DNA of 64,000 nt, taken from positions 1,364,001-1,428,000 of the forward strand of contig OZ237741.1 of the NCBI GenBank assembly GCA_965178125.1, read 5' to 3'. The DNA is from Bilabrum cf. latius. Taxonomy: Eukaryota; Bigyra: Bicosoecida; Bigyra; Bicosoecida. Numbering within the stretch: the stretch's first letter is position 1; every line of letters starts with the position of its first letter. A program made the position numbers and the translations under genes. Below are positions 11,209 through 23,800 of this stretch, piece by piece. Below the pieces are notes generated by a model. It did not search any database. It saw nothing but the letters and a program-made list of their open reading frames with translations, and was not told where the DNA came from.

Positions 11209-13066
11209 TCACGCGCACGCCCACTTTGTAGCAAACGTCGTGAGCGCCACACCGAACGCAGCCGCGGGTGAGAGCGGCGCCCTGAAGTCCAGCGAGAACA
11301 CGTCCTTGCCCCGCTTGCCGAACAGCAGACATACGCGGCCGCCTGACTCGCCCCCGTCCTCCCGCCCACCGGCCCCGTCTGCCTCCTTGCCCGCCGCGGC
11401 GGCCCCGTCGATCAGCTGGAAGTTCTTCTTGGACGACAGCGTTACCCGCCCTCGGAAATCCATCGTCCAGCTGCGGGTGCGCGGGCTCCACACGGGCTGG
11501 CGACTCAGCAGCTCCACTGGCTTGCTCGGCTCGAACCTGGCCGCCGAACCCTCTCCCCCCTCTGCTGCACCTGCGCCGGCATGGGGTGGGGAACCATCGG
11601 CACCCGTCTCACCACGCCCACCACCATCCGTGCTCCCCCCTGCCAGCCCCTCGGCATGCCTGAATGCCTGCGAGCTCGGTCCCCCGCCCACGGCCTCCTG
11701 CAAGCTCCCCACCATCCCGCCCACCGAGGCAGCCGCCGCCTGCACAGCCCTGGCCACCCCCTCTTCCCACCTGTCCTCGCCCACCTCGCTCGCTTCCGCA
11801 GGTAGCAGGGCATCCGCCTCGGGGTTGGCAGGCGCGGGCAGCACCCGGACCTTGCAGCTGTTGGGCACCGCCTGCATCGCGTTCCAGTCGTACCGCACCT
11901 CGCACAGGCACCGCCGGGCGGCAGGCGGCACACACTCGCACACTGCCCTAGAAGCGCCCCCGGCGTCGGGGCTCAGCCCGCTGTCGTACACCCGAGCCAC
12001 AGTGCCCAGCGTCGCCGCGTCAGTGACCGCCACAAACGCCGCCCCATGCTCCTCCAAATCGGCCGCGGTGCGTGCCATCACGAAGCGCCCGTCCTGCTGC
12101 GCGCAGCTGGCCACCAGCACCAGCGAGTCGTCGCTCTCCCGACGAAGCTCGTACACGTGCCGAAGGGAACGCCCCCCGTCGGTGTCGGACCAGGAGTCAG
12201 ACCCTTGTGCGGCAGCTGCACTCGCGCTGACCCCCTGTTCCCCGCTCCACATGGGCAGCCCCAGCCGCCAGTGAGCCCCGTCCTCCACCAGCACAGAGCG
12301 AGGGGGCACCGGCCCTGCCCCCTCCTCGTCTCCTGTCTCGCGATGGCCCTTCTCCTCCTCCCCGCTCGCCTTGATACCATCCTTCCGCTTGCCATTCCCG
12401 CCGAATTGCGTACCCCAAGCTCTGCCCACCCACTCGCCCTTGCGCCTGTCACGCACCGCCTGGCTCGGCGGGATGCGCACCCTGCCCTCTGGCTGCACCC
12501 GCGCCTCGATCTGCTTCTGTGGCAGTCCGCGGCCCTGCCAACCAACCAGGGAACAGGCGGCGTCCCGGCCAAGCTCACCCACGGGAAAGCTGCACCGGTC
12601 GCGCCAAGGCACGCGCTCATCCCCGCCGCTGTCACTCACCCCATCCTTCTTCTCTCCGCTAGAGATGGGCGCATCCCCCGCCCGCAGGTGCACCAGGGCG
12701 CTGGCCCGGCGCCAGGCCTCGTCCTCCGAAGGGTCCTGGCACGGCCCAGCGCCCAGCCGATATCTCCGGACGTAGTACCGAGCTAGACCTGGGAATCCTG
12801 CGTCCCGTCTGACCTCCCCGGAGGCTCTCGGTCCACTGGACTCTGCCCCTTCTTTGTCGCTCCCTTTGTCTGCCTCTGGCTCCGTCTTGCGCTCTTCCGC
12901 AGAGCTCTTGTCTGGGCCACTTGACGACGATGATGATGATGATGATGACGGTGGCGGTGGTACCCTCACGTGTCCCAGCTCGAGCTCAAAGCCTCCACTA
13001 CCGACAGTCCGTCCAGAGACAGCCCCACCAGCAGCCTTCTACCTTGCTCCTGCACCTGCTCCCGCG

Positions 13067-13109
<43 letters not shown>

Positions 13110-14220
13110 CTTCACCCTCACCTCCACCCATGCACGATGGGTCCTCCACCGCGGCATGCACCGGGAGGTAGAACGGCCGATTCGCATCCCTCTCCCTCTC
13201 TGCCGCCTGATACAGCCCCCGCATGGACGCCGATGCAACACCCAGCACGAGGGTCCCCTCAACAGAGTCTACCCCAACCGTGGGGGCAGCCCCCACCCCT
13301 CCCTCCAGGGTCCCCAGCCCCCGGCCGTCTCCCATGTCCCCGGTCCCCCTGTGGCCCATGCACGCAGCTAGCATTCCCCTGGCGGCATGTCCCACAGCGG
13401 AAGAATCCTCGCCCCCGGCCCCCGGCACCCCTGCACTCCCCGCGGGCCCCTGGGCCTCCTCGCTCTCCCGCACTGCCTCCGAAACAGGGGCATCGTCGTC
13501 GTAGAAAGAGGACAGAGACAGCTGGTCCGCAGCCCAACCGAGCACCCCCAGGCCAGTACCAACCCATGTTGATGTGCTCGTGGTCGCAGATTCAATGGCA
13601 GAAGGGGGCTTGGACTTGGACCAGCCGCGGGAGCCACCGCATGTGAGAGCATCGAAGCCCGCGTCCTCGCGCAGGTGAGCGTCCTGCACCTGTCGCTTGG
13701 GCGATATACGGGCGCCTAGTGCGGTTCGTTTTGCCCATAGGTACAACAAGTCCTGTAGAGCCGCGTCATTGCGGCTAGATGCGAGATTCATAGCAGGAAT
13801 GAAGCTCTGGGCGGAGAGGGTTGTGGCAAGCAGCCGAATCGCCTGCACACGAGCTACATTGACCCCCAGAAGCTTGCATGCCGCAATAAGGGGAAGAATC
13901 GAAGCAGATCGCACACCAACGATCGGTGTTGGCATGTGCAGCTGGTGCAAAGCAATGGCAAAGGCTTCAACGTGAGCAGTTGTCGGGACAGTGATGTGCA
14001 CCGAGTCCTTGTCCTTCCATTCCGCTTCCAGCTTTGATCTGTATACATGTACACCTGCAAGGGTCTCTCGGGGGACTCGCACTTCGGCCGAGCCACCAAG
14101 TTCTTGCAGCTGAATGCCATCGGAACCGCCGCCGCTCTCGCTCCCTGAACCTAATGAAGCATGCGCAGCCTTTGGGTTCGCCTTAATGTAGAATGTAAAC
14201 ATTTCCTGTTCGAACTCCAT
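11209..14220 (-). CDS. BTB/BACK-Tubby fusion protein
   Basis: One frame of 1,003 residues ending in TGA, with one sense TAG at 13039-13041. Residues about 30-190 look like a BTB/POZ plus BACK module (SKLEAEWKDKDSVHI..., then helical repeats ILPLIAACKLLGV and ALQDLLYLWAKR). The C-terminus is a clear Tubby domain end: QPVWSPRTRSWTMDFRGRV, SKKNFQLI, VCLLFGKRGKDVFSLDF, then TFATKWACA, matching the tubby signature (FxGRV...KNFQ...FSLDY...FxxKLACE). Upstream Tubby strands are spread out by long Gly/Ser/Glu inserts. Tubby domains bind phosphoinositides and ferry cargo to cilia; BTB suggests a cullin-3 or oligomerisation role. The Tubby call is firm; the BTB call is moderate. Confidence 0.8.
13069..13130. 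repeat. Hexanucleotide microsatellite (CTCACC)n, coding for (Gly-Glu)n
   Basis: About ten near-perfect copies of a 6-base unit lie inside the BTB-Tubby gene. On the minus strand they encode a Gly-Glu dipeptide run followed by Gly-Ala. The 6-base unit keeps the frame when it expands. Confidence 0.9.
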
Positions 14221-14388
14221 CAGCTAGGTATCAGTGCAGCGCTCATTCACGCTGTCGAGTGCGCACAACGGCTGGAGCCGGCGCTGGGTTGAATGAGGTG
14301 ATGAGTGGCCGCCGGGCCCCAAGCCTTGAAGGTCACCCGTGCTCGAATCCCTTGGTCCACACAATAAACCATCGCCGCAAAGCACACA

Positions 14389-16653
14389 TCAGCTCCCCTC
14401 AGGCTGCTCGCTCTCCATCTTCCACCGCGCCGCCTGCTCCTCGGCCCTTCTCCGCAGCTCCCTGTCCATGACTCGGTACTCCGCCAGCGCGGGGGACAGC
14501 CACGGGTGGGTCAGAGCCTCCAGGGCAGTGGGACGCCGCACGGGATCTGGATGGGTCAGCCACAGGTACAGGGAGCGCCAGCACCGGGCGGAGTCGCCAC
14601 CGCCGCCACTGCCACTGCCGCTGGTTCCAGGCGGTGGCGCGCAGAGGGGGTGCAGCCGAGGCATCCCGTCGGGGCCCAGGGCACTCCACTCGTCCTGGTC
14701 TAGAGCGCTCGATATCCCACCGGAGGGAACAAGAACGCCGCCGACCGATGATGAAGACGAGTCAGAGGGACCACCAACACTCGTCACACCAGATTCATCG
14801 CTGCATCTGCCCTCATTCCCACTGTCACCCTCGCCCTTGCTCGTGCTAGCCCCATCCCCCGCCCCCTCCAGCTCAGCCACCTGCCCCGCCCACCGCTCGC
14901 CCAGCCCCCGCGCCTCCTCCAGCATATAGCCCTCCTCCAGCCTCCCGTGCGGGGCGTCACTCGTCATCATGCAGTGCAGCGTGATGCCCGCCGCCCACAC
15001 GTCCCCCGCGCACAGGTCCCTGGGCTCATCCTGCTCGGGGGGCCAGAACAACGAGGTGCCCTGCCCGAGGGGGGGCTGCTCCCGCACCTGGCGGGCCCGC
15101 AGGTCGGGATACCAGTCGAGCAGGCCCGCAGACGAACCTTCACCGGGCCCCGACGAACCCTTCTCCGTGCCACATGTATCCCCGGTGTGTCCCCGCCCAA
15201 GCGCCTCGCTGACTCGCCGGCTCTCCTCCGGTGCCAGCACCAGTCGCTTGGCTAGTCCAAAGTCGCCGATGCAGACGAGGCCTCGCTTGTTCAGCAGCAG
15301 GTTATCAGGCTTGATGTCGTTGTGCGCAACCCCCGCCATGTGAAGCCTAGAGAGGCCCATGAGCACCTCCAGGATCGCCTTTCGGGCGCGGGGCTCGGCC
15401 ATGGGTCCCCTCTCGCCGCTCGCTGCGAGTCGCTGCGAGCACACGTACAGCTGTCTACTGGTTCGCTTTTGCGCACCGCTCGAACCTTCCATGCCATCTA
15501 CCGTTTTGACTCCTGTGGTATCAACTGCCTTTCCATCTCCGACCTCGCTCCCTGTCCCTGGCTATTCTAATTCCACCGAAGAAGCCCCGGCCCCGGCCCC
15601 AGCACCAGCACCAGCACCAGCACCAGCACCAGCACCAGCACCAGCACCAGCACCAGAGCCCTCACCAGCACCAAAGCCAGCAGAGCTACCAGCAGACTCA
15701 CCCGCACGCCCCGCCTCTCCTCCTGCCCCACCATCCCCCCATGCACCGGGCCCAGAGCCCTCACCACATATAGATCCACTAGGCAGGGCCAGTCCCGCCA
15801 GCACGCCCTGGGATAGAGGAGCAGTGTCGCCACTGGCACGGTGCTCCTCTTGTGCTCCCTCCTTGGTTTCCTCTGGATCCGGCCACTGCTCCGCGCCACC
15901 CTCCGCCTCCCCCTCCCACGACTGTGCCGATGCACCCATCTCCCGGGCATCCAGATCAACCAGTGTGCCGAGTCCGAGGCCATCTTCTGCCTCCCCACCG
16001 ATATGCTGCGCTACATCCGCACTCGCGTCCGCATGCGGAGTGTCACCGGGGTTGCCTGTCGCTGTTGGAAGGCACTGCTCTCCCGAGCTCGGCTCAAACT
16101 CAATCTCGTCTACAGCTTGCATGAGCTGTCCCCCATTCATGTATTCCTGGGCTACCACCAGCCATTCGTCGTCCAGCTGCCAGCTCTCGGACGTCTTCAC
16201 CGGTTCCAGAACGGGAGCTCCAACCATGACGTCCAAAGCGCAACGGTCACCCGCCGTGTCAGAATCAAGTACGTGATAGACCATGGGAGCATGTCGTATA
16301 AGCATGTCCCAGGTTGCTTCTACTTCGCTGTACGCCAGATCAAGAGCAGACTGTGACTTGCCCAACACTCGCAGGTCGCGCCGTAGCCTACCTTTTTCAA
16401 ATACTTTAAGAGCAACGGACCGGTTCGTCACACGAAGACTTCCATCTGCACAATCGACAACCCTGGCCAGGTACACAGTTCCGTATGCACCGGTCCCAAG
16501 CTGTTTTACGACTTCGAACTCATCCAAACCGAATATGGACACCTCAACACCGCCTTCAAACTCATACTCGCGCCCCTTGCGCTGCCAAACTGATTTAGTC
16601 AGGGCAGCACAATGGTTTGGGTACAGCCTTGCAATATGAGACTCGCTATTCAT
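14389..16653 (-). CDS. Ser/Thr protein kinase with a large low-complexity insert
   Basis: 754 residues ending in TGA; one sense TAG at 15562-15564 joins the N-lobe and C-lobe halves. The N-lobe has the glycine loop GTGAYGTVY and VALK lysine. The C-lobe has HNDIKPDNLLL, DFG in GDFGLAK, and DVWAAGITLH. The catalytic loop reads HND instead of HRD, so it is a non-RD kinase and probably not activated by the usual loop phosphorylation. Between the lobes lie about 200 residues of Gly/Ala/Ser-rich sequence including a (Gly-Ala)n run, and another insert follows DVW. The short DIKPDN loop and two-part layout recall CaMKK/SnAK kinases, but I would not assign a subfamily. The start is the ATG at 16651-16653. 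Confidence 0.85.
15587..15653. repeat. Hexanucleotide microsatellite (CCAGCA)n, coding for (Gly-Ala)n
   Basis: About eleven copies of a 6-base unit lie inside the kinase gene, encoding a Gly-Ala dipeptide run on the minus strand, at the end of the insert between the kinase lobes. Confidence 0.9.
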
Positions 16654-16772
16654 GCTGCTATGGCCTTTGCGATTTCTTGCGATCAACCGCTCCGGATCAA
16701 ACTGCTTCTCGACCTAAATATGAGCTGAAGGCATACTGGACGAGCAAATAACAGTCCCGATGTCGTGAAACT

Positions 16773-17465
16773 ATGTATCGGGCGAGTTGCAGCACGCGAG
16801 ACAGCATATCAAGACTCTTGCACGCTGTTGATGTGGCTGTCGAGCAGACCACCGGAGGACGGTTTGATTGGGAGTTCATTGCAACTGGCGGGCGATCGTC
16901 TGATCTGCCAAGCGTATTCATTTCTAGATTTGTTCGAGAGAACCCGCGTCTGGCTCCAATCCGTGTTTCTTTTGTAAGTAACTGGGCAGGCCCGTCTGCT
17001 GCCGCTGCCATTGCGGCAATGATTGAATCCACGGGGCAGCATCCCGGTGCGACAGGTCCAACCCAGTATTTTCTGGGTAACAACAGATTTGGGGGCGAAG
17101 GGATCCGAGCGATTTGCGCTGCGCTCTCTAATAGCAAGCTGGTGCACACTTGCTCGGGAATCCCGATCCCACCGAGCATTTAGGATTTGATGCGGGCAAA
17201 CCGACGGAGGCAAATGCGAATTCGATGCTTACGGCTGTTCAGAGCCGGAGCCGTTGTCCGTGCAATGGGTCGCCCAAGCGCTGCAGTGCTCGGCTCGCGG
17301 GTGGGCTCCGCTGCCGGGCAGTCTCAAGAAGCAGCGCCTGCCAGTACCAGTGCCAGCGCCAGCGGTCACGATCATGATGCTACTGACATAACAGCGGCAT
17401 CATTACTTCAAAGAGCTGTTCAATCCGGTAGTCGCCGAGCGAAGAAGCGCAGAAGAATCGGATGA
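16773..17465 (+). CDS. Small LRR-like protein
   Basis: 230 residues ending in TGA, with one sense TAG at 17181-17183. The segment YFLGNNRFGGEGIRAICAAL resembles one ribonuclease-inhibitor-type leucine-rich repeat, and a weaker copy precedes it (RVSFVSNWAGPSAAAAIAAM). The C-terminus is Ser/Ala-rich and ends in a basic cluster (SRRAKKRRRIG) that could be a nuclear-localisation signal. It starts 119 bases from the kinase start on the opposite strand. Function unknown. Confidence 0.55.
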
Positions 17466-17828
17466 GCAGTCAGAACACTCCCTGACAGGAGGCGTGAGAT
17501 GGTCCTGCCAGTGCCAGTGGGGTGGACAGCTGCTGCTGTGCCAGTGCCAGTGGCTGGCTGGTAGTCCTGGCCGATTGCTCGGGCAACTTGATCTAGCTAG
17601 AGAGCGCACTGCAGGACCAAGTACTACTCTGCATATTTCGCAGCATGATTCTACCATGGAGTGCGACTATCATTGCGACCGACCGTGCCGGCACAATCAG
17701 CTGCCCGCGTGACGGACTCCACCATACCGGAACAAGGCTCATCATGCCCTTCCGATCCTCGTCGCGGCCATGCTTGCTCACAATCCAAAGCCTAAATCAC
17801 AAAGCGAGCACAGTAGTCGAGATACACT
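17466..17828. other. Intergenic region
   Basis: 363 bases between two same-strand genes. It has a few partial copies of a cagtgccagtgg-like motif and no convincing coding frame or RNA. It should contain the redoxin promoter. Confidence 0.4.
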
Positions 17829-18960
17829 ATGGCATCTTCATCTACCTCCGTCAAGACTCCGACCCCTCTGCCGATCGGCAGCGTGCTGGAGCCGATCGAG
17901 CTGGACACGGTGAGTGATACGTCGAGCAGCCACATGCTCCTGATCCTGAATCGGCACGATTATCTGCATCGAAACTTGCTGTGCTGTGCATACTTACTAC
18001 AGTCGTATGTAAAAGTCGATTCACAGTCACGCATGCTGCCAGTTCTTGGGCTTTGCCCTGTTTTCTGGTTACCGTGTTGCCACGTCTCCAAATCCGCACT
18101 TCGCCTCACTTTGCGCTTTCGCAGGTATCGGGCGACAAGCTGATCATCGGCGGGGAGTCCAAGTCATACTTCAGGGTTTACATCGTGTAGTGAGACTAGC
18201 ACACATTTTAGCTTGCCTCCCGAGGCTGCGAGAACTTGTGGATGCAGCCTTGTAGCCAACAGCGTCACACCAGATCGTTGCCGTGCCCTTGCGTATAATG
18301 CTGCCAGTGTCTCGGCGACGGTTCTTGATGAACCCCGCGACCTTTGGATAAATGTGTGAAACCATCAAATTATGCATCACCGAAAAACATCGCAAACTTG
18401 GCCCCGCCACCTCCCGCAGCCGTGGCATCCATTGCGTGAGATGACCTGATGTGCAGCACCCGCCCTACCCCCTGCCCCCCCCAACCCCGATGCAGCGATC
18501 GCCCGCGCTCCACTAGTACTCGCCATCGTTCATGACAGTATTTGACGCCCCATCCCTCGCCCATCTCTGCTCGCAGCCCATCTGCGCGGGCTACTCGCAC
18601 AAAGTGCAGGCGCTCAAGGGTGCCATGGAGGAGGCAGGCTTCGAGGTGGCGCTGCTGTCCACAGACTCGGGGGACAAGGCTAAGGCATTCGCGGAGGCCA
18701 ACAAGCTCACTGTGCCCGTGGGGTATGGCCTCACTGAGTCCCAGGCCAGGGGGCTTGGGCTGTACCTGTCCAAGGGCAGGGAAGGCACCAAGGAGCCGGC
18801 GCTCTTCGCCGAGCCAGGCATGTACGTGCTCAACAGCAAGGGGCAGCTGGCAGTGGTGGACGTGGCCAACAATCCTATCGTGCGGCCAGAGCTGGGGTCG
18901 CTCGTGGGGACGCTGCAGTTCCTGCAGAGCAACGACTATCCGCTGAGGGGTCAGGACTAA
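17829..18960 (+). CDS. AhpC/TSA-type peroxiredoxin-like protein
   Basis: Thioredoxin-fold redoxin. Four exons, 17829-17909, 18125-18189, 18420-18435 (16 nt) and 18577-18960, join in phase to 181 residues. The 16-nt exon supplies YRGIHC, completing VYIVYRGIHCPICAGY, which matches the family block (VVFYRG.HCP.C). Later blocks VPVGYGLTESQARGLGLY, FAEPGMYVLN and NDYPLRGQ also match. It ends in TAA right where relatives end (NDYPIRG...), which shows that UAA is still a stop. No TAG in the exons. HCPIC carries the likely redox cysteines; substrate not predictable. Confidence 0.88.
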
Positions 18961-19451
18961 TGTCCGTGTTCGGGAGGTTGTGCTCAGACCAGTCAGTGAC
19001 ATGCCTTGTTGAATCAAATGATTTATTTGTAGGAGTGGCGAATTTGACTTGCACTGATTCATATTGTGTGGTGAAAGCATCCACCAGGGTCGGTGCGCGC
19101 CTCACAGCGGGTAATGCAATGCCATGGGCACACTCGCCGTCGACATCGCAAGCGAGAGGTCGGCGGCCCGAGCGAAAAATATTTCGACTAAACAGGTCCG
19201 AAGACCTGGATCACTAGTCGAAGTGATCTAAACGTTAAAACAAACTACAATCGAAGCCAAAAAGGCAACGAAAGGGTTATTTACCAATGGTTGGTAGTTT
19301 TGTATTCATTGCTGCGATGTATGAATGCTGTTTTACCAAATCACAGCTTGAAAAGCCTGCCACGTCAATTTTGAATTGCTTCTCAATCTCCTTTACCACG
19401 GCAACTGAGCAGTAACATAGCTGCCAATAACAACAATAATATAGAAATCAA
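18961..19451. other. Intergenic region between convergent genes
   Basis: 491 bases, noticeably more AT-rich than the flanking genes. It should hold two 3' UTRs. I see no supported gene, RNA or repeat. Confidence 0.45.
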
Positions 19452-20775
19452 TCACAATACTCCCTGATCTGAGCGATTTTGGGATTGCAAAAGCTGATGA
19501 AGACCAGCGACTTCCTCGCGTCTCAAAACTGAGACGTCTGGCCCTTCTGGTCGCTCCCAGCTCGTCTCTTTCGATACGGCGTGATAAAAGTAGGATCCAT
19601 GCCCTGATCCAGATGCAGAAGGTACCTCGACCCATAGCTGGGTTCCAGGTCTCGGTAGCAGAGCCTCTGTTGGCGTGGGCAATGCTACAGCAGCTGCCTT
19701 GCTCTGCATAATCAGCTTCTTCGCCGCTTGCGCCGCAGCTTGCTGCATCCTCGATGACCTCGCTTGTCTTGGGCCGGCATCTGAACCTCGTGCTTGGCTG
19801 CTGGCGCTGGGACTGGCTGCCGCTCCACCATGCAGCAGTGCAGCCCTTGAGGCATCTGCCAGGCCACCGGCCCCCATTGCTGGCGAGGCGACCGGCGGTG
19901 TTTGCGCTGGCGAAACACGAGATGCCAGCATGGATTTTTCCTGGGCCTGCCTCGCGGCACTTGCCTCTGCGATGGCCCCCAGCAAGCTCGTCTCCCGCGC
20001 GGCATCCACCGCAGCTGAGCCCCCATGCAGCTGCCGCGCCCGCCTCACCACTTCGGCTGCACCCTAAAGGGCTGCCGTGCGGTCCATGCCCATGCCCATG
20101 CCCATGCCTATGCCCATGCCCATGTCCGGCTCTACCTTCCTGCCAGTGGCCTTGCCGCCTTGCCCGCTCACTCTTCCCGTTCCCCTCCCCCTCACCCCCA
20201 CCTGCGCCTCCACCGCGGCCACCTCCCTCTCCCTCCTCCTGAGAGCCTCCTCCTCCCGCCGCAGCGCCTGCACGGCCCCCTGCAGCGCCTCTTGCTGCCT
20301 CTTCAGGGCCTCTGCCTGCCGATGGGCCTGATCCTGCGCCCGCAGTGCCTCTCGCGCCAGCACCGCAGCGTCATCCTCGGACACCTTGACTTCACCTGGA
20401 CCGCTGCCCCTGGGGCTTGCCCAGCCCTCCCCCTTCCTTTCCTCCTCCTCCTTGTCCTTATCCTGCTCGGCCTGCACCTTTGTGCTCGAGTTCCAAGGGA
20501 CCCGAGGGGAGGCGTGCTTGCCGCTGCCAGCGGGCTGGAAATGCCTGCCTCGTCGGGCTCGCACCGGCCTAGTGCGAGGCGAGGATCGAGCCCTCGCCGA
20601 GTTCGAGGGCGAGGACGCAAGCAGCACGTCGCTGGCCCTGGCAGGGCTCGGGAGGCCGATCCCCGCGGCCCGCAGCCGCCTCCGGACGGCCCTAGCCGCT
20701 GCTCCCCGGGGCACCTTGGCTTCTTCATCCGTGGGGACGGGAAGCGGACCTGTGTGTGCCTGTGCCTGAGCCTGA

Positions 20776-20811
<36 letters not shown>

Positions 20812-23800
20812 TCACCCTCCTCGATCCCATCTGCAGGCGGACCCCCCATGGATCCCATCTCGGGGAGAACCAGGGAGGACGAGGCAGTGGAGGAGGACGA
20901 GGACACGCCTGCTGCCCCCAAGGAGCTCGACGGCCCAGCAGCCCCTGTGGAGGCCTGTCGCCCCGCGGTCCGGCTGCCCAGCCTCAGTCGCTGGGCCACT
21001 GCCAGGTCCACTAGCCCACTGCTGGCGGGGCTTAGGGCACTGCTGCCACCGAGCCCAGGGTCGGCGCTGCTCTTGCCTTTGTTTTTTCTGTTGCCCCTGC
21101 TCTTGCTCCTGCTGCGCTTGAGCAGCGTTGTCCCCGCCAGTCCAGTGTCCACTCGAGAAACCACGTGGTCATAGCTGTCCGCGCCTCCTGCAGCGACACG
21201 ACGAGCGGGCGACTGCCCCTTGCCTTTGCTGCTGCCCCCACTCTCCCCCTGGTCTTTGGCCTTGGCCTCAGCCGCCCTCTAGGCCGCGTGCTCGATCACT
21301 GCCCTCAGCTGGCTCAGCAGCTCGGGGGAAGGCCTCGCCCTACCCTCCCGGGCCGCCCTCTCCACCTCCTCCAGCATGGACCGCGCTCGACGCACTGCCT
21401 GGGCCCTCCTGTCGGCCAGATCGCTCCCGGCCCCCGCTCTGTTTCCAGCCCTGCCAGTGGGACTCGCCGAGGAGAGGGCGGCTTTGCCCCTGCTCCTGCC
21501 CCTGCTGCCCCTGCCTCTGCCCCTGCCCCTCGCCGCCGGGCTGCGGCTCGCGGCAGGCCGCAGCATCTTGCTCCTGACCTCTCGTGCAGCTGCAAGACTG
21601 TCCCCTGTCCTCGGGCTGCGCCTCGCAAACATGCTGCCGACCCTCCCGCGACGTCCCCGCTGCCCCTGCCCACCCCCATCGTCCTCTTCATCCTGCACCA
21701 TGGGCGACACCTCCTCTTCCACCTGGCCCGCCCCGAGCACGTCCTGCTCCCGGTACCACGAGGGAACGCCACTCGTCACACCGAGCGCCTCCTCACCGGC
21801 ACCCAGCACGACACCGCTGCCGTCGCCACGTCCAGCCGCGCCCGCCCTAGCGTGCCCTTGGGCTCGCTGCTTGCTCGGGGGCGGCACCAGCCCGCCCGAG
21901 GGCACGATCCTCCTCGACCTGGCGGGCAGAGAGCCCTCCTGCACCAGCCTACCGACCCACCCGGGCACATCTCCCTCCCCTTTGCTCCCCCTGGCCCCCT
22001 TGCCCCCGTGCTCCTCCACGGCGGGCACGTCCGCCACCCTGAACACCAGCTCGAACACCCTGTCGCTGTCCTGGGGTCTGCTGCGAGGGGAGGCCTGCGC
22101 GCTGGCCATGGCCCGAGAGTGGGCCTAGTCTCTCTGCGCGGGGAGAGGGGGCGGGGCTGCACCCTCTAGCCCTGCACTTGTGCCTGCCCCTGCCCCAACG
22201 CCCGCTCCTTGCGCCGCACTCGCCAGACCTCCCTGAGCCCCCGGGAGGTCACTGTCGGCCAGCTGCTGCTCGGCCATGGCCAACTCGGCCCTCTGCTGCA
22301 GCCGCCTCGTGTTCGCCACCACCGCCGCCGGACCCGTGGGCACGCGGGATGGAGGGTGTGGCGCCCGCCCCTGGGACCCGGCCTACGGGGACCTGGCTTG
22401 CTCCGCTGCGGCAACTGTGTAAGACGGGTGGGACGAGGCTGAGGCCGAAGCGGGGGCGGCCATTGTAGGGAACAGAGGGTCCACGGCCAGCTGCACCGCC
22501 TCGCGCATCATCGCCTGGACGCTTGCCTCCGCAGCGGGGGTGGGCGCGTCAAGGCTTGGGTTCTACCCGAAGCCCAGCAGCCATGGCCGCAGCTCCTCAT
22601 CCAGGGCGAAGTCTACTCCCAGCAGCTGGAAGCACCTGCGCCCCGCGCACCCCTTTCGCAGCTGCGGGGCGGCTGCCCTGACTGCATCCGCCACCATGCG
22701 CCGCACCCTGGGAAGCACGAAGGACCGCACGGCGTGCCGAGGCAGCTGGCCCCCGCTTTGCACGTACTGCTCCAGCTCCATCAGCGTCATCTAGTTGCCC
22801 GTGGCTGCCCTGCCGTAGTCAGGGCAGTCCGTCTGGGCTTGCCGCGAGGTCACCTGGCTCCACCGAGCACGAGTCGAGGAAAGCGGGCCTGTCGCAGTGC
22901 CTGAGGAGTCCCCGGCTGTTGCTGTCGCTCCTGCAGTGGGTGCGCCCTGCCCTTCAGCTGCCCCGCGAGCAAGCTTCTCGCGTTTCCCGCCTGCTTGGTC
23001 CCCACCATGCTCCGATTCGCTCTTCTCCCTTTCTTCCTCCTTCTCCTTTGACTCCTCCTGCCCCGGCCTCGCTCCCTGTACGGCCGCTGCACCGAACACC
23101 GATGTGCTTGCAGATCCAGATCCAGATCCAGGTGCCTGACCACTGGAGGCTAGTCCCTCCGTCTCCGCGCACGCATCCAGCGAGTACCTCTGCGAGGCCA
23201 GCCGCACCACTGCATCCCTCCACACGTACGCATCCAGCGTGTCTGTCACCAGGACGAAGGTGTGCAGAGTGGCCTTGCGCCCCCGCACCAGCAGCGGCCT
23301 CTCCACGCACTTGCTCAACACCCACTCCCCAGATCGACGCTTGAGCGCCTACTCGATGGCGGGCAGCGAGCGGAACAGCATGACCCCCTCTCCATCGGCC
23401 CCCTTGGCTGGCTTGAGGAACCAGAGATTCGACTGGCAGTGCTTGAGGGGCATGCGCAGCGAGTGCCGGCCCCGGGCGAGCTCCCTGTAGCGAGACGCGA
23501 ACTCGCCCCAAGGGGTCTAAGTGGGCTGTGGTGTGGACTGCTGCTCACCCCCTGTCACAATGAATGCAGTGGGACACACGTCAAACACGTGGCAGTCCGG
23601 CCTCGAGCTGCGGTAGTACAGGTGTAGGCTGCGGAGGAGCGCAGCCTTGCTCGTGAGGTGCTCGGAGCCCGGCAAGTGGTTCACGCACTGAAAGGCCGGC
23701 CAAATGCGCCCCGTTTTTGACAGCAGATGTCTGCGAAGGGGGGTGATCGGTGCGCAGCTTGTGATAGCACTGCTGCGGCGGCTGAGCTGCAAGCACTCTG

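Noticed and set aside
13039-13041. TAGs as real stops splitting each locus into many small genes
   Set aside because: Conserved domains continue in the same frame on both sides of TAG in many unrelated families, and the joined proteins end at TGA/TAA at family-typical places. Occasional readthrough could not give about 90 such sites.
14330-14360. A possible tRNA T-arm (gctcgaatccc) and a similar one near 26735
   Set aside because: The stem bases do not pair and no acceptor or anticodon arm fits. No tRNA, including a suppressor tRNA with CUA anticodon, is supported in the window.
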